Below, piece by piece: positions 46,219 through 58,271 of a DNA stretch of 64,000 bases. The translations under genes and the position numbers were made by a program. Source of the DNA: Sipunculus nudus (lineage: Eukaryota; Annelida; Sipuncula; Golfingiida; Sipunculidae). The DNA lies in assembly GCA_026874595.1 (NCBI GenBank), contig CM049315.1, forward strand, positions 994,501-1,058,500, written 5' to 3'. The first letter of the stretch is position 1; every line of letters begins with the position of its first letter. The notes beneath the pieces were generated by a model. It searched no databases. It was given only the letters and a program-made list of their open reading frames with translations, and had not been told where the DNA came from.

Positions 46219-47145
46219 TACCGGGTATACTGCCGTCAGTTTAGGTTGTTATTTATTTGTTGTGGTCTGTGTACGTGCAAGAGTGAACACACTGCGGTAT
46301 TATTGGTCAGCAGCGCGCCAAAGCTGTAATCCACCTCGGAGCAAAGCACCTGGGTTGTCACCTTTGACCCGATAATTAATTTCCGTCAGTTTATGATTTG
46401 TCTGCAATATCAAGGTATAATTATATGTATGATGTAGTGGTAAGCGTTATATTTAATATAGGTAGTACTTTCCAGTGCTTATACGTTTTTGTGATACATT
46501 GGATGAACTTAATTATTAGTAATATTGTTCATTTGCATATAAATAGTGTACCTGGTTTTGCCGACAAGTTTACCGATTAACGTCACTTGGCAGGCAACTA
46601 TTGAACGGGAGAGTTCAATGTCATGTGTTTTTCTCTTTCCAGGTACGTTATTTTCAGTGTTTTTCCTGAATTAGTGTGTCATTAGAGTATGTCATTCATT
46701 ATATTTTCATAATAATGCTAATATCATTATAGTTATTATTACACGCTTATTTTGCTAAATGTGGTCAGAAAGTTTGATTTATAAATGGCCAAAGGTGGTC
46801 ATCCAGAAATAATTTTCTCAATGTGTAAACACATTGTAAGTGCCGCACATTGTGTTAGCCAATGTTAACTGTAAATTCTGAAAAAACTGAGTATATTCTA
46901 TGTATATTTCCTATTGTACATTTGTCGCCGTTTTAATTGTATATATGACTAGGCAGGCAACTATTGAACTGGAGAGTTCAATGTCATGTGTTTTTCTCGT
47001 TCCAGTACATTAAACCTGTATAGCACATTCTGTGTTGTGCTTCGGACGGTGTTTGTGACGGAGACTGAGAGACGTGATCTGTATGTGCGGCACACTACCC
47101 CAGTAATTGTCCATAACCAAACCCGGTGTGACAACTAATGTTACA
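46216..47145 (+). repeat. 5' LTR of element B
   Basis: 930 bp, from TATTACCGGG to ACTAATGTTACA, homologous throughout to the 3' LTR with scattered substitutions and small indels. It has a TATA-like TATAAATAG at 46538 and a duplicated ~55-bp hairpin/polypyrimidine module (46589-46645 and 46953-47007). Confidence 0.92.
46538..46546 (+). promoter_or_regulatory. Putative LTR TATA box, element B
   Basis: TATAAATAG, conserved at 54678-54686 in the other LTR. Motif and position only. Confidence 0.5.
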
Positions 47146-47149
47146 GAAA

Positions 47150-47167
47150 TGGCGCCCAACGTGGGGC
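47150..47167 (+). promoter_or_regulatory. Primer binding site, tRNA-Lys type
   Basis: TGGCGCCCAACGTGGGGC, four bases after the LTR end, equals the lysine-tRNA (Lys1,2) primer site known from several retroviruses and Gypsy elements. Confidence 0.9.
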
Positions 47168-49327
47168 CGTACATCTTCTGATATCACACACTGCCAAGTG
47201 GAGCTACGAGAGGCCTACAAGATGAGCTGGATGCCCGTGATTGAGAGAAGGAGGGAGTCGTTGCCGGAGGGTGATCCATTGTTTCACTGGAGGTTCTCTG
47301 TGAACTGGTCGACGGTTTGTCAGTGGATGTACAGTAAAGACTGTTCGTCGCCCATTTGGAGGTGTTCTTCTGTGTGGAAAGACTTTTCCACTTGATGTGT
47401 TTCATTTTCTTGAACCTTGTTTTGTGCATGGACCTTCACCGTGAGGGTCTTTGACAGTGCACGTCGCCGGACTTTGGATTTTTGTACTCAGTTTAAGGAC
47501 ATTGTATTGGATATTTTGTGCATATGGATATTTTAAGACTTATATATTGTGTAATTCATGTTGAGCAGCGGCAGCATGAAGGTAACCGATTTTCTGTATT
47601 TATGAGAACTGTTGAATTATTTACCTGCATGTAAACGATATTCTGCATGTAAACATACTACTGGTTTTCCTGTTGTAAACGGATTCACGAATACACGTGA
47701 CTGTACGCGTCACTGTACACATCTATTCATGGCAGCCCTATTATAAACAATACACGTGACTCTGGTCATGGCAGCCACGTTGTAAACAAACATGTACACG
47801 CGTTTTCTAATTCATGGTTTGATGTAAACACAGTAACTGCATTTCTGTCTAGTTTCTCCTGGTTACAAACTGTCCCCGGAATTGTTCAGCTGTGAGAGTT
47901 TATCATGTTGACTTCTCATTTTTCGTCCATGACTCAGTTTTCACAGTGATAGCAAAAGCTAGGATCTAACAATTGTAACAAGTATTGTGTTAAAAATAAA
48001 CGTCGGTTTTTGCCATGTGCTTTCGGTTGTCCACCAAGTTCCAATTTAGGTGATAGCTGTAGGGTTTATCTGTTTGGTTGACTTCCGGGTATTTCAAGTC
48101 CGTGATTCGGATCCCCCAGTAAAAACGGAAGCTGGAAACAAGTATTTTCGATTAAGCTACGTTTCATTGTTTCATGTAATAGTCATTTGGACTATTTTTT
48201 TTTCTATGTGATATTTTCGCATTATGGACACGTAATAAATTACTAACAGTATTCTTGTTCCGGAAGAAATATACACCAAGGTCAAGGACATTCCAACTTT
48301 GTACCCGACTTTTGGTCACTGTTTACATTTTTTCAGACATATTTTTTAATTTGTCACTGACTTCTTCTCAATGTTTACAATTTTTTCAGTAATTTAATAT
48401 TCAACTTCGTAACTGATATTTAAAGGCAGTCCTCACATTAATCAGACACTTGAATTTAACATTAGTCTTTATCATCTCCCTATTGGTCAGTGTTAACACT
48501 GTTAATAATTAAATTTGTTGACTTTTGTTTTTGCCACTGACATTTTGTTACTGACATTTGGTCAGTGCATGTTGACACTCCTTAGATACTAGTCATTTAA
48601 ATTATTTGAGTTTTGTTACCCAACTGAAGTCAATGTACGATCAATCATTCTGATATTTTCATTGAATCAGATATTTTAATAGTTAACTTCCTATGGTATA
48701 CGAGCTCGCTAGCAGAACATATATCCCTTTGACCTTTTGTTAACATTCGGTTTCGGTGATTGACTGAACTTGATTTAGTATTATCACCTGGTTATGATTG
48801 AGATCTGTGACTTCAACGTTTGGGTTCAATATTTATACTCACCATTTCTATACCAAGTTATCATTTGAGACTTTGTCTTTATTTGTGTTGGTGATTGACT
48901 GAACATGATTCAGTATTATCATTTGATTATATAGAAGCATATTGTCAATATTCTAACTTGGTCACAAAGTTGTCAGTTACTTGCCATCAGTTTATACTTC
49001 TGCCAATAGTTGTTACATTTGGCAAGACGGCGCTTATTGACAGCAGCTTGTTGTTGCAAAATATACCAATAAAGTGACATCACTCACTTGATAAAGCTAC
49101 AAGGGGATCCACAGTGTTGACAGAATTATTCCCCGTGACAACTCCGCTTTCATTGTATTCCGTAAAGCTGATGATGTTGTCAGTGCTAGGAATTCTTTAG
49201 ATGGTTGCCAGTTAGGTGATCAGAGAGTGAGGGCGGTAACCGTTTAGGCTGGGTTAGAGGATACTCTAACCCAGAGTTACTACACCCTGCCTAAACCTTA
49301 ACTAGATGTAAGAGGTCTTGTTAAAAA
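47168..49327 (+). other. Unusually long (~2.2 kb) leader of element B
   Basis: No recognisable protein between the primer site and gag. The sequence is T-rich with recurring 'cactgac..tt.gtcaatgtttac' and 'gttgactt' phrases, especially at 48280-48900. A 2.2-kb untranslated leader is long for a Ty3/Gypsy element. It could hold a degraded extra ORF, an insertion or RNA packaging signals. Confidence 0.5.
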
Positions 49328-50578
49328 ATGTCTTCGCCGTCAGTTGAAGACAGGCAAATGTTGACAGAGGCTCTCGGGGCAACGTCAGAGGTGTGTGGAA
49401 TACTCAAGCAGGCAGAGCAAGCCACTCATATGGAAGGGAGAACACTACCCAAGAAATCGGCACAGGCAACCCGTATGGAGGAGGGTCAACTATTTCATTC
49501 GCCGTGGTGTACTCCAGTTAGGACACCTATTGGAGCACCGCATGTGGCTTATCGGTTGACCACATCTGAGGGAATGTACACATGTGCACCTGTATCAACC
49601 TCTAAGATTGCGAGGTATGAGGAGACAGCAATTACGTACTTCAACTACAAACCTCCTGTTACGTCACCAAGTCTACATCCATACGGTTACATCCTCCCAG
49701 CAAATCCACCCCGATGGACGACTTTCTCAGGAGAAGGAATGAAAGGAGAGAAGTTTTATTAGCAGTGGAGACACGAGGTACGAAATCTGATCAGACAGAA
49801 TCTATATCAAGATCATCAGATCGTACAGGCCATATTCAAATTGTTAAAGGGACAGGCAGGACAATTCGCGATCCGTTTGGGGGAGGAGGCAACCTCTGCT
49901 GAAATAGTCAACAAGTTAGACAAGATCTATGGAAATATGTTACCGTCGGAGGTCGGCATGGAACAGTTCTTCTCCGCGAAACAGCAGAAGGGCGAAACTA
50001 TAGCAGAATGGAGTTGCAGGCTAGAGGATTTCCTTTCGCGTGGCAACAAGTCGCTTATTATAGCCACTGCTGGACCGAACATATTAAAGTCAAAGTTCTT
50101 CACAGAAATTCGATCGGAGAAGATCCAAAACGAGATTCGCTATAAGGTTGAGAATGCCACATACGAACAACTGATCGTAGAGGCCAGAGCTGTAGAGCTA
50201 CGACTAAAGGATCTGAGCCAGGACAACAAGGCAAGAGTCCATGCACTAGAGCCAAAGAAGCCCAATAAAATGTCATACACCAACCAGCTGGTTGGCAGAC
50301 AAGGCAGTTAGCAGAGAAACTGGTTGAGATCGTGAAAGGAATGAGAGACCTGGAAAGACGCATGAATAACTTAGAGAGAAGAAGGAATTCTAACATACCC
50401 AACCAGAGAGATCAGTCCAGCCAGACCTCATCCTACAATAACCACGCCAACGGACCAAACCGGAGAACCAGTGGTAGCAACGAGAATAATCAGCCATGTT
50501 CAGTCCAGTTCAGGGGCCATTGTTGGCACTATGTTATGTATGTCAGGGCAGCTGACTGTAATTTAAACTAAGATCGGC
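49328..50578 (+). pseudogene. Element B gag
   Basis: ATG at 49328 (MSSPSVEDRQMLTEALG). The frame has one in-frame TAG at 49760-49762 and continues in the same frame (QWRHEVRNLIRQNLYQDHQI through VEARAVELRLKDL) to 50311. The middle has the amphipathic helical character of a Gypsy capsid (GMEQFFSAKQQKGETIAEWS). After a frameshift near 50300, a basic linker (RRMNNLERRRNSN) and Asn/Ser/Pro-rich tail follow. The expected CCHC zinc knuckle is degenerate (only a C...GHCWH remnant near 50500-50530). It would package element RNA if intact. Confidence 0.78.
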
Positions 50579-50639
50579 TCAATTCGTGGGACAGAATTTT
50601 GACCGTAGGGGTCAAAATAGTCCCAACGTAAAACACTGA

Positions 50640-51105
50640 TCGGTCAAGCTAGTGAAGTGGATATAATTGTAAATGACCAGCCTTGTAAACCTCTCTTGGA
50701 CACTGGGTCAATGGTTAGTACCATCTGTGAGTCTTTCTGTCACGAGCTAGGAGTGGAGGTTTGGCCGCTGGAGGAGCTGATTAGACTAGAGGGAGCAGAT
50801 GGACAGTCACTAGATACCTGGGTTATACTGAAACGGAGTTGAAGGTAAAAGGACTACCACAACTAAATAGTGTCATTGTGGCCTTGGTTGGACAAGAAAT
50901 TCCTTACCGGAGCCGAGTCCCAGTGTTGATTGGCACTAACGTATTGCAGTTGAGCAGCAATTACGAAAGCATATTGACAAGCAACGTTTCGAAACCTTTG
51001 AAACAAGCTTTTGGTTATCTGTCAGTGAACCAGAGAACAGCTCATCAATCAGGAACATTAGGATCTGTGATAACGTCGTACAACCACACACCAGGCAACT
51101 AGTAC
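50640..51105 (+). pseudogene. Element B retropepsin-like protease
   Basis: KPLLDTGSMVSTI carries the aspartic-protease active-site Asp-Thr-Gly. Downstream VPVLIGTNVLQL is the usual C-terminal flank of Gypsy proteases. A stop at 50840-50842 splits it from the following frame. It would process the polyprotein. Confidence 0.85.
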
Positions 51106-51524
51106 AGGATCTCACACATGCTGCAAGAGGATACTGTAAACAGATTAATGTACTCACAGAGGGAGCAAGGACTTTACAAGGTGGGCTGGTTGTGGCCCTA
51201 GTGTTGCAGAAACTAGAAGTAAGAATATCAGCACAACACGAATATGATGAGATTAATAACCACTCTGAGAAGGTCGTCACCATACCAGGTAGGAGTAAAA
51301 TCTGTGATGTGCATCAATTGGAAGTGGTACCAGTGGTTTCAAACCAAGAAATTCAGGACTCTCCCAGGGCGGAATTTCTGAATTCTAACCATGAGCTACT
51401 CTCATCTTAGCTAGACCGAGACCAGGTGATAGAAGTAGAGCAACTCCTATCAAAGTGGCGTGATGTTTTCTCCTTGCATGATCTAGACCTTTTGCATACA
51501 GATTTGGTGAAACACAAGATCAAC
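51106..51524 (+). pseudogene. Element B protease-RT linker and RT N-terminal edge
   Basis: After a frame change, 51192-51410 encodes a connector. It continues past a stop as LDRDQVIEVEQLLSKWRDVF and HTDLVKHKI, the segment that opens a Gypsy reverse transcriptase. It then stops at the deletion scar. Confidence 0.7.
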
Positions 51525-51559
51525 GCCGGTTTCAAATGATTGTCATGAGCTGACTGATA
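51525..51559 (+). other. 35-bp filler at the RT deletion scar
   Basis: GCCGGTTTCAAATGATTG through CTGACTGATA is identical over 35 bp to 53445-53479, which belongs to the basic tail of the same element. It sits exactly where the reverse transcriptase should be. Confidence 0.9.
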
Positions 51560-51960
51560 GGACCCTGTTTACAAATGGGATTTAGTGGCGCTAAAATGGG
51601 TATCGGAGAAATTTCATGACTATTTGTACGGAAATTCTTTCACGGTGAAAACTGACAATAATCCCTTGATGTACATCCTTTCCTCAGCGAAGTTGGATGC
51701 CACAGGTCATCGATGGGTTTCAGCGCTTGCCAGCTATAACTTAACCATCGAATACCGGTCTGGCCGACGCAATATCGATGAAGACGCGTTATCGCGCATA
51801 AACTGGCCACAAGGATGTCAAGTTATTGAGAACCAAGTCGTTTCGGCCATTTTCAACACAGATATGCCAACAAATGGAGTTGTTGAAGTTTTATCTTTAT
51901 CCGAGAATGCCGTATCTCCACTCGAGAATACAGAACTAAACCAAAGGTCACTGATTGGAT
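51560..51960 (+). pseudogene. Element B RNase H
   Basis: DPVYKWDLVALKWVSEKFHD opens near the scar, followed by YLYGNSFTVKTDNNPLMYIL with the TDNNPL aspartate, ATGHRWVSALASYNLTIEYR and DEDALSRI. The earliest RNase H strand with the first Asp is lost with the RT deletion. A frameshift near 51945 separates it from integrase. It would degrade the RNA strand during DNA synthesis. Confidence 0.9.
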
Positions 51961-53170
51961 GAAGCTCCAACGGACAGATCCAGTTATAAAGAGGTGTATA
52001 GACATGCTAGGAGGACAACGATCCATACTGGCGGTAGACGCGTTGTTTGTGTCGAGAAAAGAAGCTGTGTCTATGAAATGGTGTATTGTACCGTCAGCGC
52101 CTGCAGACAATGAGTTGACTTTCCAAGTAGTACTCCCGTTCACCCACCGGAAGGAAGCAATAACCAGATGTCATGACCAGGTTGGCCACCCAGGACGTGA
52201 TCGAACCATAGAACTTCTAAGAGGCAGATTCTTCTGGCCAGGAATTTTGAATGACGTGGAAGAGTATGTAGCCAAATGTGGTAGATGTGTCCGTCGCAAA
52301 ACACTTCTGAAACCACAAGCAACATTAGTCAGCATTAAAACTAGCCAGCCTCTGGAACTGGTATGTATGGACTTTCTCTCTATTGAAACGTCGAGAGGTG
52401 GATTCGAGAATGTGTTAGTGGTAATAGATCATTTTACCCGATACGCTCGAGCCTAACCTACCCGGAATCAGACGACTTATACGACAGCTAAAACACTTTT
52501 CGACAACTTCGTAATTCACTATGGGTTTCCAGCAAAGTTACATAGTGACCAAGGTCGACAATTTGAAAGTAGCACGATCAAACACTTCTGTGAAACAGCT
52601 GGTATTGCTAAGTCCCGGACCTTACCATACCATCCTAGCGGAAACGGCAAGTGTGAGCGTTTTTATCGGACGCTGTCAGATATGCTAGGCACCCTCCAAC
52701 CCGAAGAGAAAACTAATTGGAAAAGCTACATCGCCCAAATAGTCCATGCGTACAAATGTACTCCGAATGAGAAAACTGGGTATGAACCATTTTACCTGAT
52801 ATTCGGTAGACATCCACGTTTACCGGTCGATATAGCGTTTGGCATTGGCGTGGAACAACAAACACAGGGATATGTCAAGAATCTGCGGAAACGCCTAAAA
52901 TTTGCCTATGAATTGGCATCAAAGAATATTAACAAAGCTCATCAACGCCAGAAACGGAACTACGATCTTCGTTGTAGAGGCGCCGTACTACAGCAAGGAG
53001 ACAGGGTGCTTATTCGTAATCTCGCCGTTAAAGGAAAGCAGAAACTCTGCGATAGATGGCAAGAAACAGTCGTGCGTCAGATAAACAGAGACGTCCCGGT
53101 TCACAAACTTGAGACCGAAGATGGGGCTGGACCACGAAAAACATTAAACGCAATCTGCTTCTTCCGATAG
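51950..53170 (+). pseudogene. Element B integrase
   Basis: HHCC zinc module (CHDQVGHPG with H-x4-H; KCGRC with C-x2-C), then the DDE core: VCMDFLS (first Asp), HSDQGRQFES (second Asp) and GKCERF (Glu), with 35 residues between the second Asp and the Glu. The catalytic triad is present, but a TAA at 52454-52456 follows FTRYARA and splits the core. By comparison with the family this was probably a tyrosine codon. A C-terminal basic part (RNYDLRCRGAVLQQGDRVLI) follows, and near 53140 the frame shifts into the tail. It would insert the cDNA. Confidence 0.93.
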
Positions 53171-53805
53171 GATATTTGTCTCCGGATGTTTCAGAGAAAA
53201 ACACGCAGCATGACACACAGGATACCAAGAATCAGACAATTACAGTAACACCGAAACGTTTGGATAAAACCGGAAGGTTTGATGATACTCTTAGCTCTGA
53301 GGAAGAAGATTCTGAGAAGGAACCTGTCATTGTCATACCACAGCCAAAACCTAGAAGAAAACCGTGTCCCCAGCGATTTCCAAACTCCAACGTCCCGGAA
53401 AAGCCAAAACCGACCCCAAGACGACATTCAGCAAGTGAGGCAAAGCCGGTTTCAAATGATTGTCATGAGCTGACTGATAAGACACCAAAGTCAATGAAAA
53501 ATGAAAGACTTAAAGTTTCGCCTGATGCTTTGGAGATTGGTGTTACCACTGATGCAGAAGAACCAGTTGATACTGACAAAGTCGTGGGCGAGTCGGCAGA
53601 CCTACCGCATAAATCAGACGAGTCTGTTTCCAGTAGGCCAAGACGTTCAAACCGTACCAGAAAGACGCCAATGTGGTATGATCCTTGTTCCCCTAAACAA
53701 ACCTGTTACTCAGCAAACCAAGAATCCCAAGGGCCTTCTATCATTCAAAACCGAATAATCAAACTAAAGAAGCTAATAGCCGCCTTTTCATTTTTAATGA
53801 CATAA
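53140..53805 (+). pseudogene. Element B pol C-terminal basic tail
   Basis: After a single frameshift the product continues as NLLLPIGYLSPDVSE, then a low-complexity Pro/Lys/Ser/Glu-rich tail with SSRPRRSNRTRKTPMWYDP, a motif common at the C-end of Gypsy integrases. There is no membrane segment or signal peptide, so it is not an envelope. Residues from this region supplied the filler at 51525. Confidence 0.75.
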
Positions 53806-54340
53806 CAATATCTCACACATGTATTTACGTAGGTTTCAGAAAAAACAGTAAAGAATAAAGCAGTATGTTATATAAGATAGGCCCAATGATATATTGATTT
53901 TATTGATATGTTCATATCACATGCCCAATATAATGATTTACCTATCATGAGAGATCTGATAAACATATGATAATTTATTATTAAACAGCGTGAGCGTACT
54001 TGACCATATGCTGTTTAAATCGTAGAAGTATTGGTATAATTTGTGACATCATCATTCATATGTCAAACGGTCATGGTACACTGTCGTATACTTTTGAAGA
54101 CCTAGAATTATTTGATATTGTAATGTATTTGTATTGTGATAGTTGTACATATTATTATATGCAGGCACCTATTATGTGAGCGATGTTATGAGATAAGTGA
54201 CTTGTAGATAAAATTGCCTGGGTTAGTTGATGCTGTCTCCATCGAATTGATGTATACACATTCATATACATTGTTGCTTGTAATATAGTCAGGTAATACG
54301 ATTTTATATCGTATTGAATGTCGGGACGACATTTCCTCGG
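53806..54340 (+). other. Element B 3' untranslated region
   Basis: AT-rich, no open frame of interest, ends at the polypurine tract. Confidence 0.6.
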
Positions 54341-54351
54341 GAAGGGGGAAA
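54341..54351 (+). promoter_or_regulatory. Polypurine tract of element B
   Basis: GAAGGGGGAAA directly before TGTTACCGGG. Confidence 0.9.
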
Positions 54352-55295
54352 TGTTACCGGGTATACTGCCGTCAGTTTCGGTTGTTATTTATTTGTTGTG
54401 GTCTGTGTACGTGCAAGAGTGAACACACTGCGGTATTATTGGTCAGCAGCGCGCCACAGGCGTAATCCACCTCGGAGCAAAGCACCTGGGTTGTCACCTT
54501 TGACCCGATAATAAATTTCTGTCAATTTATGATTTGTCTGCAATATCAAGGTATAATTATATGTATGATGTAGTTGTAAGCTTTATATTTAATATAGGTA
54601 ATACTATCCAGTGCTTATACGTTTTTGTGAAACATTTGATGAACTTACTCAATTATAGGTAATATTGTTCTTTTGCATATAAATAGTGTACCTGGTTTTG
54701 CCGCCAAGTTTACCGATTAACGTCACTTGGCAGGCAACTATTGAACTGGAGAGTTCAATGTCATGTGTTTTTCTCTACCCAGGTACGGAATTTTCAGTGT
54801 ATTTCCTGAATTAGTGTGTCAATGTCATATTCATCAGAGTATGCCAGTCATTATATTTTCATAATAATGCTAATATCATTATAGTTATTATTACACGCTC
54901 ATTTTGCTAAATGTGGTCAGGAAGTTTGATTTATCCGTGACCAAAGGTGGTCATCCAGTAATAATTTCCTCAATGTTTAAACACATTGTAAGTGCCGCAC
55001 ATTGTGTTAGCGAATGTAAACTGTAAATTCTGAAAACTGAGTATATTCTGTGTATATTTCCTATTGTACATTTGTCGCCGTTTTTATTGTATATATGACT
55101 TGGCAGGCAACTATTTAACTGGAGAGTTCAATGTCATGTGTTTTTCTCTTTCCAGCATATTAAACCTTTATAGCACATTTTGTGTTGTGCTTCGGATGGT
55201 GTTTGTGACTGAGACTGAGAGACGTGATCTGTATGTGCGGCACACTACCCCAGTAATTGTCCATTACCAAACCCGGTGTGACAACTACTGTTACA
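54352..55295 (+). repeat. 3' LTR of element B
   Basis: 944 bp from TGTTACCGGG to CTACTGTTACA. Same internal TATA box (54678) and duplicated module (about 54730-54785 and 55103-55157) as the 5' LTR. One small extra segment near 54821-54838. Confidence 0.93.
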
Positions 55296-55296
55296 T

Positions 55297-56103
55297 AATT
55301 TTATATTATATATATGGTCACTTGTTCTTAGAATAATCCACTGTTATTTTACTCATTTTCATCCAGGTTTCCGTTTTATGCACAGCAGTTGAACACCTGG
55401 AAGAGTAAAATAATGGCTCGATGTGTATTCTTGTCTCACCAGGGACAATTTTAGCAAAATTTGAATGGTTATCATTAATTAAGGTATATTATACTGTTTC
55501 ACATAGAAAGGTATGTTTTTTTTTCATTCCTTATGAAATTGGTGTAAAACAGAAATGCTGAAAATACACTAAAAAGAAAATTGAGAGAGTGAATGTGATG
55601 TGAAAGACTATATACATTGGTGTGCTCTAGGACAGCACTTCTCAAGGAGAACACACAGGTCTGCTCAACAAGAGCACAAAGTCCTGCTCTAGGAGAGCAC
55701 ACAGCACTGCTCAAAGAGAGCACTGCTGCAGGAGAGCACACAGGTCTGCTCCAATAGAGTCCAGCTGCAGGAGAGCACACAGCACAGCTCAAGGGGAGCA
55801 CATAGGTCTGCTCCAGGAGAGCATACTGCTCAGGTTCTGAAAACCTGCTTCAATTATGCAAATAGGCCTGCTCCATCGGAGCACGAATTTAGATAATTGG
55901 AACCGCATCACTGCGCCAAATCTGCTGCGCAATGTAGGATTATACATGGTCAGTTTTGGAGCAGACTTTCAGCATATAATCCATAGGTCTTGGAGCACAT
56001 ATACAGCATATGCTTTAAATATACTGATTAACTACGGCAGATCTGCTGGAAACACTGGCTATCTGCTGCAAATCTGCTTCAGGTGTGCTGCAATACTGAA
56101 ACA
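55297..56103 (-). repeat. Repeat E, copy 2
   Basis: Reverse-complement match to 3552-4380, from 'gtcacttgttcttagaataat' next to a TA-rich end through the GAGCAC/CTGCTC minisatellite (about 55620-55850) to 'cttcaggtgtgctgcaatactga'. The left end is where element B landed. Confidence 0.7.
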
Positions 56104-58271
56104 AGCTTATCCATATTTTCTTTAAAATTAAATGGAATGTTCCTTCGGTTTTATCCGAAGCTTCAAGAAACCTTTTAAAACTGTTTGATAGTATTGCTGA
56201 TCAACAAACAAATCAACATGTGCAAAAACATTATACTTCCTGGTGGAGTTAAAATAGAGAAAGGGCTGATTTTATTATGTCCGCCTGATCGCACGTAACC
56301 AGACCCACACAAGCTACAGATCGGAAAATGGTATAAGACAAAAGCCTTTCATTAACCTGTCCTGCTTGTTTCTGGTACCAAGTCGGGCAGCAGGTCGGAA
56401 CTGCCATGTCACGCCAGCTGCGAGATGACAGGTTCATGGAGGTTTCTTTCTGTGCTGCTAAAAAGATTCTTGTCACGGAATGAGAAAGAGTGTAAGGAAT
56501 AAATAAAGGAGTAATATTTCATATCAGCAAATACCCTGAGCTGCAGAATGAATTTATCCTCTCAAATTGACAGAGTGTCAAAATTTTTTGTTTCTTTTTG
56601 AATGTGTCATTTAACACAAATTACTTTTAAAAAACCTCTGTCTTTATACAGAACAGACGCCTGTCATATATGTTTTATTAATGGTGACATTCGATGCAGA
56701 ACCCAGCCACTAAAAACACTGTTATTTCATATGAAGAGACAGGAACACGTTATGAAAATGACAATGAAGAGGAGGACAGGTGAGATGTTCTAGAATTAAA
56801 TGCCAGAATCTGTACACTCGCATCATTTAGTGAACCATGTATTTCGGTAAAAGGATGATTATGGCACAGGCTGTTAGCCTATCAGTGTTGAGAAGTCTGT
56901 TTTATTGGCCATCGTTTCATTTGTCATTTTATTTAAAACCAAAAAAAATTGTTTCGTTTTTTTTGCGAATCCGCTTCATGTCCTAAAACATAATTTGATA
57001 TTTTCCTCTTCTGCTTACAATGAAAAAATTGCCAAAATCACAAATTGCCATATATTTACTTCCGCCAGAACTCATGTCTCACTCAAGACGAACCTCATCC
57101 TGCAAGGTATCGTGGAGTGGCTGGGACTACTTATCTGAACGGTCAAACTTAAAATCTATTTTTTTTTACGTTTGTCACAAACACCGTCTGTGTCACGGGG
57201 TCACTCTGGCCTATGGCCAGGTTTGTTTGAAACATTAAGAAAGGATGCCCAAGAAAAGCCAAGCACTTTCAGACACACCCATGGACAAACAATTAAGACA
57301 GCAGGTATATAAAAAACACTCTTTGTATTGACTATATATACTGTGAATTTCAATAAAATGGCTAGGCTGGTAGCTGTCGGCGATATAAGTTGGACCAGGA
57401 ACTGCTACAGGTACCAGGCTCAGTGACAGAGGGATAATTCCAAAAGTGCAATATCTGAAGACAAATAATACCCTTATTTAATCTTTACGGTTCGCAACAA
57501 AATCTTCCCAGAGAAATGTGTCACAAGAAGAGAGCATTTAGACAGGAAAGCTGGAAGTACATGTAGGATTTAATTTAAGACCAATTAAATGTAACAGGGC
57601 ACATCACCTCAAGTTAATGAGGTAATAATAATAGTAATGAAATATTATAACCAGTTACGTTCTTTACTGAGGCTGCAATACAGTGTCTTTACAATGCAAT
57701 AAGGAAAATTGTAATAGGCTCACCAATATTGCATCAGAGTTTGAGGAACATCTGTTGTCACAGGTTGGTACTTGTGGCGTTGGGTTGTCATAGAAACCAT
57801 ATCTCACAGGGTTACTTCCGGTGCCTGGTTTCCCAACGTTTTTGCATTGTACAAAACGTACGTTTGGTAGAGATTTGATTACCATTGTTCATTGTTCATT
57901 TGGCAAAAATGTCCTCAGACTTCACTTCCATGTTCATGTTTGGAGCAACTCTGGCCTTCACAACAAAATCCTTTTGCACCAAGACGCAAAAAAATAATTA
58001 CAGCCTCGCTTTGAGTTATGTCTTTAGTGGGGCATAAGTAAGGACTTGTGACAGGGAGAAAGAGGATTCTTGCCTAGCAGAAAATGGACCAATTTAAAAA
58101 CCCATTGAATACACAGGGCATTGAAAAGCTTGACCTGACATGGTCCACTGCACTCAGTCAAAACTTGAAAACTGATCAGGGATTTAAGGTTACAGGACTC
58201 AGCTGGCCAGGAGAAAGTACAAGGCAGGGTAAAGAAATTGAATCACATGTAATACATTAATAAATATCGAT
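56104..58271. other. Unassigned intergenic sequence
   Basis: No gene, RNA or element end that I can support. Small open frames at 56249-56476, 56602-56793, 56905-57238 and 57664-57885 lack domains. Confidence 0.5.

Larger units (their letters stand above)
46216..55295 (+). mobile_element. Element B: Ty3/Gypsy LTR retrotransposon with RT deleted
   Basis: Two LTRs (46216-47145 and 54352-55295) flank a tRNA-Lys-type primer site, a long leader, gag, protease, RNase H, integrase, a basic Pro/Lys-rich tail and a polypurine tract. The order PR-(RT)-RH-IN is the ordinary Ty3/Gypsy order, unlike elements A and D. The reverse transcriptase domain is missing near 51525-51566. It lies inside a TA-rich site between repeats F and E; the first LTR bases read TATTACC where the other LTR has TGTTACC. 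The flanking 5 bp do not match, so no target duplication is claimed. Several stops and frameshifts make it non-autonomous. Confidence 0.93.

Noticed and set aside
53176-53805. Envelope gene in element B
   Set aside because: No signal peptide, membrane segment or cysteine pattern; it reads as the basic tail of pol after one frameshift.
46216-55295. Identity of element B with the bivalve retrotransposon Steamer
   Set aside because: The LTRs here are over 900 bp, much longer than I recall for Steamer, and RT is missing so placement is not possible from this copy.
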